Source: Sphingosinicella sp942492965
Lineage (GTDB): Bacteria; Pseudomonadota; Alphaproteobacteria; Sphingomonadales; Sphingomonadaceae
Assembly (NCBI GenBank): GCA_942492965.1
Contig: OW818656.1
Span: 2,914,001 to 2,978,000 of the forward strand
Direction: 5' to 3'
DNA: 64,000 bases
Position numbers and translations under genes: made by a program
The notes under the pieces: model-generated
What the model was told of the DNA's origin: nothing
The model's database searches: none
Seen by the model: the letters and a program-made list of their open reading frames with translations, nothing else
Shown: in pieces, positions 44,608-52,344 of the stretch
Position numbering within the stretch: the first letter of the stretch is position 1
Layout of the letters: each line of letters starts with the position of its first letter

Positions 44608-46212
44608 GTGTCATCTGAAAATTCCGCACAGGGCGAGCCTGCCCCCAGGGACGTGCGCCGGGTCATAACGGCATCGTCGCTCGGTACGCTGTTCGAATGG
44701 TACGATTTTTTCATCTACGGCACGCTCGCTGCGTCCGGCATCATCGGGCAGGTGTTTTTCCCGACCGGGAACGAACAGTTGCAGACTCTTCTCGCCTGGG
44801 CGGGGTTCGCCGTCGGCTTCTGCTTCCGGCCTTTGGGCGCGGTCGTGTTCGGTTATCTCGGTGATCGCTTCGGGCGCAAGCATACGTTCATCGTCACGAT
44901 CCTCCTGATGGGCGTGGCGACGGCGGGCGTGGGCCTGGTGCCGTCTTACGCGGCGATCGGCTTCGCGGCCCCGGCGCTCATCATTCTGCTGCGTATCGTT
45001 CAGGGCCTCGCGCTCGGTGGCGAATACGGCGGCGCGGCGATCTATGTGGCGGAACATTCGCCGCCGGGAAAGCGTGGCTTCTTCACCAGTTTCATTCAGG
45101 CGAGCGTCGGCGCGGGCTTCTTTCTCAGCCTCGTCGTCGTGCTCGTTTGCAAATGGAGTATGCCGTCCGAAACCTGGGATGCGTGGGGTTGGCGCGTTCC
45201 GTTCCTGTTGTCGCTCATCCTTCTGGCGATTTCGCTCTGGATGCGCGTCAAGCTCTCCGAAAGCCCCGTCTTCCAGGCGATGAAGGCGGCCGGAAAAACC
45301 GCGAAGAATCCGCTTCGCGAAAGCTTTACCTATCCAGGGAACGGCCGCCGTCTGTTTCTGGCGCTTTTCGGTATCGCTGCCGGTCTCACGGTGATCTGGT
45401 TCACGGCGATGTTCACGACGCTCGGCTTTCTGCAGAACGCGATGCATGTCGAAGAGAGCGTCGCCCAGATCATCGTCGGGGCGGCGGCGGTCATGGGGCT
45501 CGGCTGGTTCGTGTTGTTCGGCTGGCTTTCGGATCGTGTCGGGCGCAAACGCCTGATCGTGACTGGCTATGCGCTCACGCTGCTGCTGATGTTCCCGCTC
45601 TACTGGGTCATGGGTACGGCGGCGAGTCCCGCTCTCACGCGCGCGTCGGAAGAGGCGCCCATCGTCGTCTCAGGTCCCGATTGCGCCTTCAATCCCTTTG
45701 CCAAAACGCAGGATGAAGCGTGCGGCCGTCTGCTCGATTATCTCTCCAAGCGCGGGCTTGCTTATGACATTCAAGAGGCACCCTCCATCGCCATCACGAT
45801 CGGCGGCAATATTGTGGACGGCCGCAGCGATGCGGAGCTGGACGATGCGCTGAAGGCGGCGGGTTATCCGCTCGGTAAGGTCATCCCATCAGCGCCGAAC
45901 ATGGGGATCATCTTCCTTGCGGTGATGGCGCTTACCGCGCTTTCGGGGGCGACCTACGGGCCGGTCGCCGCGCTCCTCACGGAATTGTTTCCACCGCGCA
46001 TCCGCTATAGTTCGATGTCGATTCCGTATCACTTCGGCACGGGCTATTTCGGCGGCGTCCTCCCGTTCATGGAGCAGTATATCGTGGCGCGTACCGGCAA
46101 TCCCTATGCGGGTTTGTGGTACAGTTGGTGCGTTGTCGCCATGGCGCTGATCGTCACCATGCTGCTGCTGAGGGAACGGGATCTCGTGAAGGATGAACGA
46201 TATGCGGGTTGA
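44608..46212 (+). CDS. MHS-family MFS transporter with periplasmic Cys-pair insert
   Basis: A 534-residue proton symporter that starts at a GTG with AGGGG upstream. Family motifs are FEWYDFFIYG, GYLGDRFGRKH, RIVQGLALGGEYGGA and SDRVGRK. Like the carrier at 24181 it has an extra soluble segment between TM9 and TM10 (about residues 338-427) with two Cys (PDCAFNPF and DEACGRLLDYLSKRGLAYDIQEAP). The two inserts are clearly related. The gene overlaps the next by up to 20 bases. It probably brings the carboxylate product of the exported hydrolases into the cytoplasm for activation by the CoA-transferase. Confidence 0.88.
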   Translation: MSSENSAQGEPAPRDVRRVITASSLGTLFEWYDFFIYGTLAASGIIGQVFFPTGNEQLQTLLAWAGFAVGFCFRPLGAVVFGYLGDRFGRKHTFIVTILLMGVATAGVGLVPSYAAIGFAAPALIILLRIVQGLALGGEYGGAAIYVAEHSPPGKRGFFTSFIQASVGAGFFLSLVVVLVCKWSMPSETWDAWGWRVPFLLSLILLAISLWMRVKLSESPVFQAMKAAGKTAKNPLRESFTYPGNGRRLFLALFGIAAGLTVIWFTAMFTTLGFLQNAMHVEESVAQIIVGAAAVMGLGWFVLFGWLSDRVGRKRLIVTGYALTLLLMFPLYWVMGTAASPALTRASEEAPIVVSGPDCAFNPFAKTQDEACGRLLDYLSKRGLAYDIQEAPSIAITIGGNIVDGRSDAELDDALKAAGYPLGKVIPSAPNMGIIFLAVMALTALSGATYGPVAALLTELFPPRIRYSSMSIPYHFGTGYFGGVLPFMEQYIVARTGNPYAGLWYSWCVVAMALIVTMLLLRERDLVKDERYAG

Positions 46213-47446
46213 TGCGGATCGTCACGAAGCGGTAGCGCCCCGGCGCGACGGACCGCTCGCCGGCGTCGTCGTTCTCGATGTCACGCGCGTCGTCGCTGGC
46301 CCGTTTTGCGCGATGATGCTTGCGGATATGGGCGCGACCGTCATCAAGATCGAACATCCGAAAGATCCGGATTACACACGCACCTTTCCGCCGATGGTGG
46401 GCAATGGCGATACGCAGGAGAGCGCCTTTTACGCGCAGTACAACCGCAATAAACTCGGCGTCTCGCTCGATCTCAGAAGCGACGAGGGAAAGGCTCTGTT
46501 CCGAAAGTTGGTGCGAAAGGCGGATATTCTCGTCGAAAACTTCCGCCCCGGCGTGATGGAAAAGCTCGGCCTCGGCTACGACGAACTCAAGGTCGAAAAT
46601 CCGCGTCTCGTCTATGCCGCGATCAGCGGGTTCGGCCGCACCGGCCCGAACTCTCGGCGACCCGGCTATGACAATAGCGGGCAGGCGACCGGGGGGCTCT
46701 GGTCCATGAACGGCTATCCCGGTCAGCCGCCGGTGCGCGTGGGCACGATCATCGGCGATCTCTCGGCATCGCTCTATGCGGCGGTCGGCATTCTGGCGGC
46801 GCTGCGCGAAGCGGAGCGCAAGGGCGTCGGCCAGATCGTCGATGTCTCGCAGCAGGATGCGGTTTTCTCGCTCACCGAAAACGCGGTCATCCGCTACACC
46901 GTGGACAAGGAAGTCGCTGCGCCGCTCGGCAATGACCATCCCTTCGTGCGTCCTTATGGCCAGTATCCCTGTGCGGATGGTTACGTCTTCTTCGGTGGAT
47001 ACACGGACAAGTTCTGGGCGATTACATGCGCGCTTTTCGGGGAGCCGGAGTGGGCGGCGGACCCGCGCATCGACACGATGGAGAAACGGTTCGATCCGAG
47101 AACCGACGAAGCGATCGTCACGCCCCTCCTCAATCGCTGGTTCAGCCGCTACACCAAGGCGGAGCTTGAAACGATGGCGGGGGACGACGTGCCGCTCAGC
47201 GCGATCAAATCGATCGACGAGGTGATTGCCGACCCGCATATCAGGGCGCGCGGGATGATCGTCGATGTTGCCGTCGCGGGCCGCGATATCGAGATGCTTG
47301 GCCTTCCGATCAAACTCTCGGGCACGAATGCCGGGGCTCATGACCCGGCGCCCGTGCTCGGTCAGCACAACGAACTTGTGTTGAAGGACATGCTCGGTCT
47401 CGATGATGCCGCGCTCGCATCGCTCCGTGAAAAAGGCGTGATCTAG
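46193..47446 (+). CDS. CaiB/BaiF (class III) CoA-transferase
   Basis: A 417-residue enzyme moving CoA between carboxylic acids. Family motifs are LAGVVVLDVTRVVAGPFCAMMLADMGATVIKIE at the N-terminus, FYAQYNRNKLGVSLDL, the ENFRPGVMEKLGLGYDEL segment and the catalytic Asp in IIGDLSASLYAAVGILAAL. Two starts are possible: ATG 46193 overlaps the carrier by 20 bases, and ATG 46202 has AAGG at a better distance. It sits between a carboxylate carrier and an enoyl-CoA hydratase, so it likely activates the imported acid. The acid cannot be named from sequence. Confidence 0.92.
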   Translation: MNDMRVDADRHEAVAPRRDGPLAGVVVLDVTRVVAGPFCAMMLADMGATVIKIEHPKDPDYTRTFPPMVGNGDTQESAFYAQYNRNKLGVSLDLRSDEGKALFRKLVRKADILVENFRPGVMEKLGLGYDELKVENPRLVYAAISGFGRTGPNSRRPGYDNSGQATGGLWSMNGYPGQPPVRVGTIIGDLSASLYAAVGILAALREAERKGVGQIVDVSQQDAVFSLTENAVIRYTVDKEVAAPLGNDHPFVRPYGQYPCADGYVFFGGYTDKFWAITCALFGEPEWAADPRIDTMEKRFDPRTDEAIVTPLLNRWFSRYTKAELETMAGDDVPLSAIKSIDEVIADPHIRARGMIVDVAVAGRDIEMLGLPIKLSGTNAGAHDPAPVLGQHNELVLKDMLGLDDAALASLREKGVI

Positions 47447-48214
47447 TTGGCGATCGACATAACCCGCGATGGTGCTGTCGCGACCGTGCGTTTCGCACGG
47501 CCGGAAAAGCTGAACGCGTTGACGCTGGCCATGTACGACGATCTCGGGCGGGCCTTCGCGGAGATTGGCCGCGACGATCGCATTCACGCCGTCGTGCTCG
47601 CCGGGGCCGGAGACCGCGCCTTCTGCGTCGGTGCCGATCTATCCGAATCCATTCCAGCGCTCGCGTCGGGCCGGTTCGATATCAGTGCTTGGGATCCCGC
47701 CCACCTGAAGACCGGCGGCTTCTACAAACCCATCGTGTCGGCAGTTCGCGGTCTGTGCATGGGCGGCGGCTTCGAAATCATGCTCGCGACAGATATACGA
47801 ATCGCGTCCGAAGACGCGGTGTTTCAGTTCCCCGAAGTGAACCACGGATTCGTCCCGGCGGGCGGCACACTCGTTCGACTGACACGCCAGATCGCCTATG
47901 CGCACGCTATGGAGATTATGCTGACGGGCCGGCGCTTCACGGCGGCTGAACTGCTTTCGCGCGGGGTTCTCAATCAGGTTGTCCCCGATGATCGCGTGGA
48001 AACCACGGCCGCCGCGCTTGCTGCCGAAATCGCGCGGAAAAGCCCACTTGCCGTCCAGACGATCAAAGAGGCCGCGCTGACATTGTACGATCTTCCGGTG
48101 GCCGAAGCGTTCGCGCGCGAAGCGGCGCTCGGGCAGCGCACGTTCACCAGCGATCAGGCCAAGGAGACGCTTGCGCGTTTCGCCGTGCCGAATAAGAAAA
48201 CAGTCCGCGATTAA
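47447..48214 (+). CDS. Enoyl-CoA hydratase/isomerase family protein
   Basis: A 255-residue crotonase-fold enzyme. The oxyanion-hole segments are AFCVGADLSES and VRGLCMGGGFEIMLATDIRIA. An acidic residue in FPEVNHGFVPAGGT corresponds to one of the catalytic glutamates of hydratases. The start is a TTG directly after the TAG of the CoA-transferase, so translation is coupled. It follows CoA activation in the same operon and probably hydrates an alpha,beta-unsaturated acyl-CoA. Its last four bases overlap the end of the convergent MocR gene. Confidence 0.9.
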   Translation: MAIDITRDGAVATVRFARPEKLNALTLAMYDDLGRAFAEIGRDDRIHAVVLAGAGDRAFCVGADLSESIPALASGRFDISAWDPAHLKTGGFYKPIVSAVRGLCMGGGFEIMLATDIRIASEDAVFQFPEVNHGFVPAGGTLVRLTRQIAYAHAMEIMLTGRRFTAAELLSRGVLNQVVPDDRVETTAAALAAEIARKSPLAVQTIKEAALTLYDLPVAEAFAREAALGQRTFTSDQAKETLARFAVPNKKTVRD

Positions 48215-49581
48215 CAGCCTTCCAGCTTCTCGCGGAGCCATGCGATAAAGGTCGGATCGGCGCCGTAAGCGACGTTGACGCGCATGGCCCGGGCAGGATT
48301 TTCGCCAATCGAAAAATTGGCTGAAAGGGCGATGAAGATGCCCGCCTTCGCCGCGTCGTGAACGAGGTGCTCGCCGTTCATGTGTTCGGGAAGCTCGACC
48401 CACAGGTAGAAGCCGCCGCCGATCGGGCGGCGGATGGTGAGGCCCAGAGCTTCCAGCGCCTCCACGCTTGCCGTTGTCGCCGCGCTGGCGCGGGCACGCA
48501 GACGGCGCAGGTGCTTCAGATAGTGGCCATGCTCCACAAGCTGGAAAATCAGGCGTTCGTCATGTGCGGACGTCGAAACGGCGGTCGCGATCTTGAGATC
48601 GTTGAGTTCGCTCGCCAGCCTGGTGGCAGCAGCCATGTAGCCGGTACGGAAGCTGCCCGCCAGAGTCTTGGAAAACGTCCCGATGTAGATAACGCGCTCA
48701 AGCTGGTCGAGCGCCGCAAGGCGCGGTGCGGTATAGGGCAGGATATCCGCGAAAGGATCGTCTTCGACGATGCGGATATCGAGGTCGGTGGCGGTACGCA
48801 GGACTGCATAGGCAGTGCCGATGGTAATGGATCCCCCGGTCGGGTTGTGGGCAAGCGACTGGGTGAAGAAAAACTTCGCACCGCTCTTCCTCGCCTTGTC
48901 TTCGAGGTCAGCGACATCGGGGCCGTCATGCCGCCGCGTGACGCCGATGGAGTTCGCACCGGCGAGGGCCAGCTTGGCGAGCAGCGGATAATAGCCGGGG
49001 TCGTCGACAAGCACATTGTCGCCGGGCCTGATGTAGCGGCGGATCACGAGATCCATCGCATGGTTGGCGCCGTGCGTCATCAAGAGCTGGCCTTCCCGGC
49101 ACGCAATACCCCGTTCGGCGAAAGCGCCGCAAAGCCGTTCGCGCAGCGGGCCGTATCCCCAGCTCGAATTATAGGAATCGGCTTCCTGAAAGCGCTGGTA
49201 CGACAGGTAACGGCGGAGTTCGGATGTCTCCAGCCATTCGCTCGGCGGGCGACCGTCACCGGGACGGATTGGCAGGCGCCGGTCCAGTTGCTCGGTAAGG
49301 AGAGACAGCCGATCCGTCGCCATGGCTGGCGGTGCGCTCAGCTTCTGCACGGTGGCTTGCGGGGTGCGCACGACATAATAGCCGGACCCCGGCTTCGCCT
49401 GCAAAACGCCCTGTCCGACAAGGCGAAGATACGCCTCTACCACGGTATTCTTGCCGATACCGAGCCGCTGGGCCTCGTCGCGGATCGACGGCAACCGCTG
49501 TCCCGGGCGCAGCGTTCCCGCATCCAGCTGCATCAGGATGCTGTTGATGACGAAATCGATCTTCATTGGCGGCGACGGCAT
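48211..49581 (-). CDS. MocR-type regulator (GntR helix-turn-helix fused to PLP aminotransferase fold)
   Basis: A 456-residue protein. Residues ~5-75 are a GntR winged helix (LRPGQRLPSIRDEAQRLGIGKNTVVEAYLRLVGQGVLQAKPGSGYYV). The rest is a fold-type-I aminotransferase domain with the PLP-binding Lys305 in GTFSKTLAGSFRTGYM and the SLAHNPTGG motif. MocR proteins sense amino acids or vitamers through PLP. It diverges from the HMG-CoA reductase gene and converges on the enoyl-CoA hydratase, so either unit could be its target. The gap to the HMG-CoA reductase start holds an imperfect inverted repeat. Confidence 0.92.
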   Translation of the reverse strand: MPSPPMKIDFVINSILMQLDAGTLRPGQRLPSIRDEAQRLGIGKNTVVEAYLRLVGQGVLQAKPGSGYYVVRTPQATVQKLSAPPAMATDRLSLLTEQLDRRLPIRPGDGRPPSEWLETSELRRYLSYQRFQEADSYNSSWGYGPLRERLCGAFAERGIACREGQLLMTHGANHAMDLVIRRYIRPGDNVLVDDPGYYPLLAKLALAGANSIGVTRRHDGPDVADLEDKARKSGAKFFFTQSLAHNPTGGSITIGTAYAVLRTATDLDIRIVEDDPFADILPYTAPRLAALDQLERVIYIGTFSKTLAGSFRTGYMAAATRLASELNDLKIATAVSTSAHDERLIFQLVEHGHYLKHLRRLRARASAATTASVEALEALGLTIRRPIGGGFYLWVELPEHMNGEHLVHDAAKAGIFIALSANFSIGENPARAMRVNVAYGADPTFIAWLREKLEGC

Positions 49582-49694
49582 GCTAGTCGGCTCTCCGGTT
49601 GCACCACGTTCCTATCATATCGCCCTGAATTGTACCTGCCTCAATTGGGGCGGACTCGCTATCGATACGTCAGGCGTTCGGAGAAAGAACCGCG
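49582..49694. promoter_or_regulatory. Divergent mocR-type / HMG-CoA reductase promoter
   Basis: AATTG at 49628-49632 and CAATT at 49642-49646 form a short inverted repeat around TACCTGCCT, in the middle of the 113-base divergent gap. It is a candidate MocR operator, but short arms of this kind arise by chance. Confidence 0.35.
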
Positions 49695-50981
49695 GTGACA
49701 GATCAAGCGACAAAGACATCCCGAATACCCGGCTTTCACAAGCTGCCGGTTGCGCAGCGTATCGAGCATGTCGCCGCGTTCGCGAACCTTGCGGAAGACC
49801 ATCGCCGCCAACTGGCGCTTCCTTCGAACATCGATGCGCAACTTGCCGACCACATGATCGAGAACATGGTTACCACGATCGCCATCCCGGTCGGCATCGC
49901 GACCAACATGCGCGTCGACGGGCGCGATGTTCTGGTGCCCATGGCCACGGAAGAGTCGTCGGTCGTCGCCGCTGTCGGTAATGCGGCGCGGCAGTGTTAC
50001 GAAGCGGGCGGTTTCACGACCTCGATGTCGGGCACGGAAATGATCGCGCAGATCCAGTTGCTCGGCCTTCCCGATCCCGCACGCGCGCGCCTCATCATTC
50101 TCGAACGCCGGCTGGAAATCGAGCGCATCTGCAACGCCTGCGATCCAACGCTGGTCAGCCTCGGCGGCGGCTTTCGCGATCTCGAGGTCCGGCGCGTCGA
50201 AACGCCGTCAGGCGAAATGCTTATCACGCACATCGTCATCGACACGCGCGATGCGATGGGCGCCAACGCCGTCAACTCCATGGCGGAGCGGCTCGCGCCA
50301 GATCTCGCAGCGTGGACAGGCGGGCGTGCGCTTTTGCGAATCCTCTCCAACCTCGCCGATCGCCGTGTCGTGCGCGCGCGGGCCACGTGGCCCTGCGCGG
50401 CCATCGGCGGAGCGGAGGTTCGCGATGCGATGATCGCGGCGTTTCAGTTCGCGGACAACGATCCGTACCGCGCGGCGACGCACAACAAGGGGATCATGAA
50501 CGGGGTCTCCGCCGTCGTCCTCGCGACGGGCAATGACACGCGCGCGGTGGAATCGGGCGCACATGCGTTCGCGGCCCGCACTGGTCGCTATCGGAGTCTG
50601 ACGAGTTGGGAGGTAACCGCCTCGGGCGATCTTGCTGGCACGATCGAACTGCCGCTCGCTGTCGGTCTGGTCGGCGGCGCGGTCAAAATTCATCCCACGG
50701 CGCGCGCGCTCCTCGCGATTCTGCAGGTGAAGACGGCGAGCGATCTGGCGCGGATCGTCGCGGCCGTGGGGCTCGCACAGAATTTCGGAGCGATGAAGGC
50801 GCTGGCCACCGAGGGCATTCAGCGCGGGCACATGTCGCTTCACGCCCAGAATGTCGCATTCGTCGTCGGTGCTGTCGGTGATGAGGTCGCCGAAGTCGCA
50901 AGGTGCATCGTCGCGCGCGGTGCCATCAACGAGGCGGCGGCGGCAGCAGCGCTCGCCGAATTACGCCGCGCTGCCCCGTGA
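49695..50981 (+). CDS. mvaA: Hydroxymethylglutaryl-CoA reductase, class II (degradative)
   Basis: A 428-residue enzyme of the bacterial class II type, which oxidises mevalonate with CoA to HMG-CoA. Motifs include DHMIENMVTTIAIPVGIATN, the catalytic Glu86 in PMATEESSVVAAVGNAA, DTRDAMGANAVNSM, the Lys in ATHNKGIMNG and the catalytic His in GHMSLHAQN. The start is a GTG at 49695. The degradative role fits a catabolic region with a CoA-transferase and enoyl-CoA hydratase. No HMG-CoA lyase gene is in the window, so the pathway is incomplete here. The end overlaps the convergent PepSY gene by 21 bases. Confidence 0.93.
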   Translation: MTDQATKTSRIPGFHKLPVAQRIEHVAAFANLAEDHRRQLALPSNIDAQLADHMIENMVTTIAIPVGIATNMRVDGRDVLVPMATEESSVVAAVGNAARQCYEAGGFTTSMSGTEMIAQIQLLGLPDPARARLIILERRLEIERICNACDPTLVSLGGGFRDLEVRRVETPSGEMLITHIVIDTRDAMGANAVNSMAERLAPDLAAWTGGRALLRILSNLADRRVVRARATWPCAAIGGAEVRDAMIAAFQFADNDPYRAATHNKGIMNGVSAVVLATGNDTRAVESGAHAFAARTGRYRSLTSWEVTASGDLAGTIELPLAVGLVGGAVKIHPTARALLAILQVKTASDLARIVAAVGLAQNFGAMKALATEGIQRGHMSLHAQNVAFVVGAVGDEVAEVARCIVARGAINEAAAAAALAELRRAAP

Positions 50982-52055
50982 TCGCCGGCGGAACCACAAC
51001 CATGTCCCGAGAACGATCGTAACGGCCAGCCAAAGCCCCACCGACATGGTCAGAATGCGGCCGAACGTGCCGAGGCTTTCGCCCGTGTGCAGCGGGTAGA
51101 ACGAGGCGATAATTGCGCGGGCGGGATCGGCCTCCGTCGCGGGCCACGAGCCGCGCACGCCGCCGGTGTTGGCGTCCACGATCACGAGGCTGCTGCCGTA
51201 TCCGCCGCGATAAAGCTCACCCGGCGCTCGCACCCACGCATAATAGCTGGCGTCTTGCGCGGACGGGAAGGTCGTCCCCACGAAACGGCTGCCGGGGATC
51301 GCCTCCACGGCGGCCTGCCGGGCGGCTGCGAAGCCGACGGTGGGGCCTGCGGGCGGGTTGGCGGGCAGGGTGATGTCGGGAACGCGGGCGAGATCGCGCA
51401 GCGGATGTTCGAACAGAATGAGCGTTCCCGTCCCCGCGATCACGATGGCGGGGACCGCCGCCCACATCCCCACGGCACGATGCCAGGAATAGAGGCCCGC
51501 CGTCTTTCCGGTCGAGCCGACAGGCTTCAGAACGCTGCGCCACTGCCCCCGCCGTGGCCAGGCCGCAACGATCCCGAAGATCAGGTTGGTGAAAAGCAGC
51601 AGGCCTGAAACGGCAAGAAGCCAGTGGCCGAGCGTCCCGGCCGCAAGCGTCAGATGGATCTCGCGCATCAGGGCGAGGACGCTGTAGTCGTCGGCCGCTC
51701 GATCGCGCAGGATGTCACCCGCACCGTCGATATAGGCTTTGCGCTGCGTTCCATCCGCGCCTGCAAACAGGATAATATAGCGATCGGGCAGTCCCGCGGT
51801 CGTCCAGATCCAGGTGATCCCGGCCTCTGCGCCGTCCGACGCGAAACTGTCGATCCGTCGTTCGATCGCGGCCGGATCGGTCGGGCGGTGCCCCCCGCTG
51901 AGCGCCATGTCCTCCAGCTCGAAGTGAAAGCCGAGCAGCGTGCCGGTGATGGCCTGAACCAGCCAGAACAGCGCGGCGCCGAGGCCGAGCCAGCGATGGA
52001 GCTTCACGATCCGGTTGCGAACGGGCGGGCGGGGGAGTTGCGGGTTTGATGTCAT
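50961..52055 (-). CDS. PepSY-associated membrane protein (iron-uptake linked)
   Basis: A 364-residue inner-membrane protein with four clear helices: KLHRWLGLGAALFWLVQAITG at the N-terminus, two in the middle (GHWLLAVSGLLLFTNLIFGIV, and MWAAVPAIVIAGTGTLILFEH) and one at the C-terminus (LTMSVGLWLAVTIVLGTWLWF). PepSY-like soluble segments lie between them, with SLVIVDANTGGVRG. Members often sit beside siderophore receptors and are proposed to reduce or help release iron. It diverges from such a receptor. The ATG at 52055 gives the family-like N-terminus; an in-frame upstream start at 52163 is less likely. Confidence 0.85.
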   Translation of the reverse strand: MTSNPQLPRPPVRNRIVKLHRWLGLGAALFWLVQAITGTLLGFHFELEDMALSGGHRPTDPAAIERRIDSFASDGAEAGITWIWTTAGLPDRYIILFAGADGTQRKAYIDGAGDILRDRAADDYSVLALMREIHLTLAAGTLGHWLLAVSGLLLFTNLIFGIVAAWPRRGQWRSVLKPVGSTGKTAGLYSWHRAVGMWAAVPAIVIAGTGTLILFEHPLRDLARVPDITLPANPPAGPTVGFAAARQAAVEAIPGSRFVGTTFPSAQDASYYAWVRAPGELYRGGYGSSLVIVDANTGGVRGSWPATEADPARAIIASFYPLHTGESLGTFGRILTMSVGLWLAVTIVLGTWLWFRRRSRGSAA

Positions 52056-52344
52056 AACGTTGCATGGTGCCGTTCGGAATCGCTGTCTGCAACGCGGCGA
52101 AAGGGTAAGCCGGATGCGCAACCGGGTAAGCATTCGGAGCCGAAAACGTGAGAACTGCGTCATTTGGACGGGCAGGAACCGCTACCCGGCGGATATGCTT
52201 TTGGCTTACCCGTCTTTGCGTCTCATTACCCTCAAAAGCCGTTCGCCGTCTGCCGAGACTGTTGTTGAATGCGTGATGTAGGAAGCCGGGGATAACAGAC
52301 AGCCGCGCCCGGCAACACGCAGCCGCATGAAAAAGGGGGTAATA
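52056..52344. promoter_or_regulatory. Divergent PepSY / siderophore-receptor promoter with GGGTAA operator arrays
   Basis: GGGTAAGC occurs on the plus strand at 52103-52110 and 52124-52131 (21-base period). On the minus strand the same element lies at 52204-52211 (GCTTACCC), with variants at 52181-52187 (GCTACCC) and 52225-52231 (ATTACCC). The two groups face each other. A related group lies at 62543-62590. Spacing near two helical turns and repeat orientation fit a MalT-type activator. The ribosome site of the receptor is AAGGGGG at 52333-52339. Confidence 0.6.
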
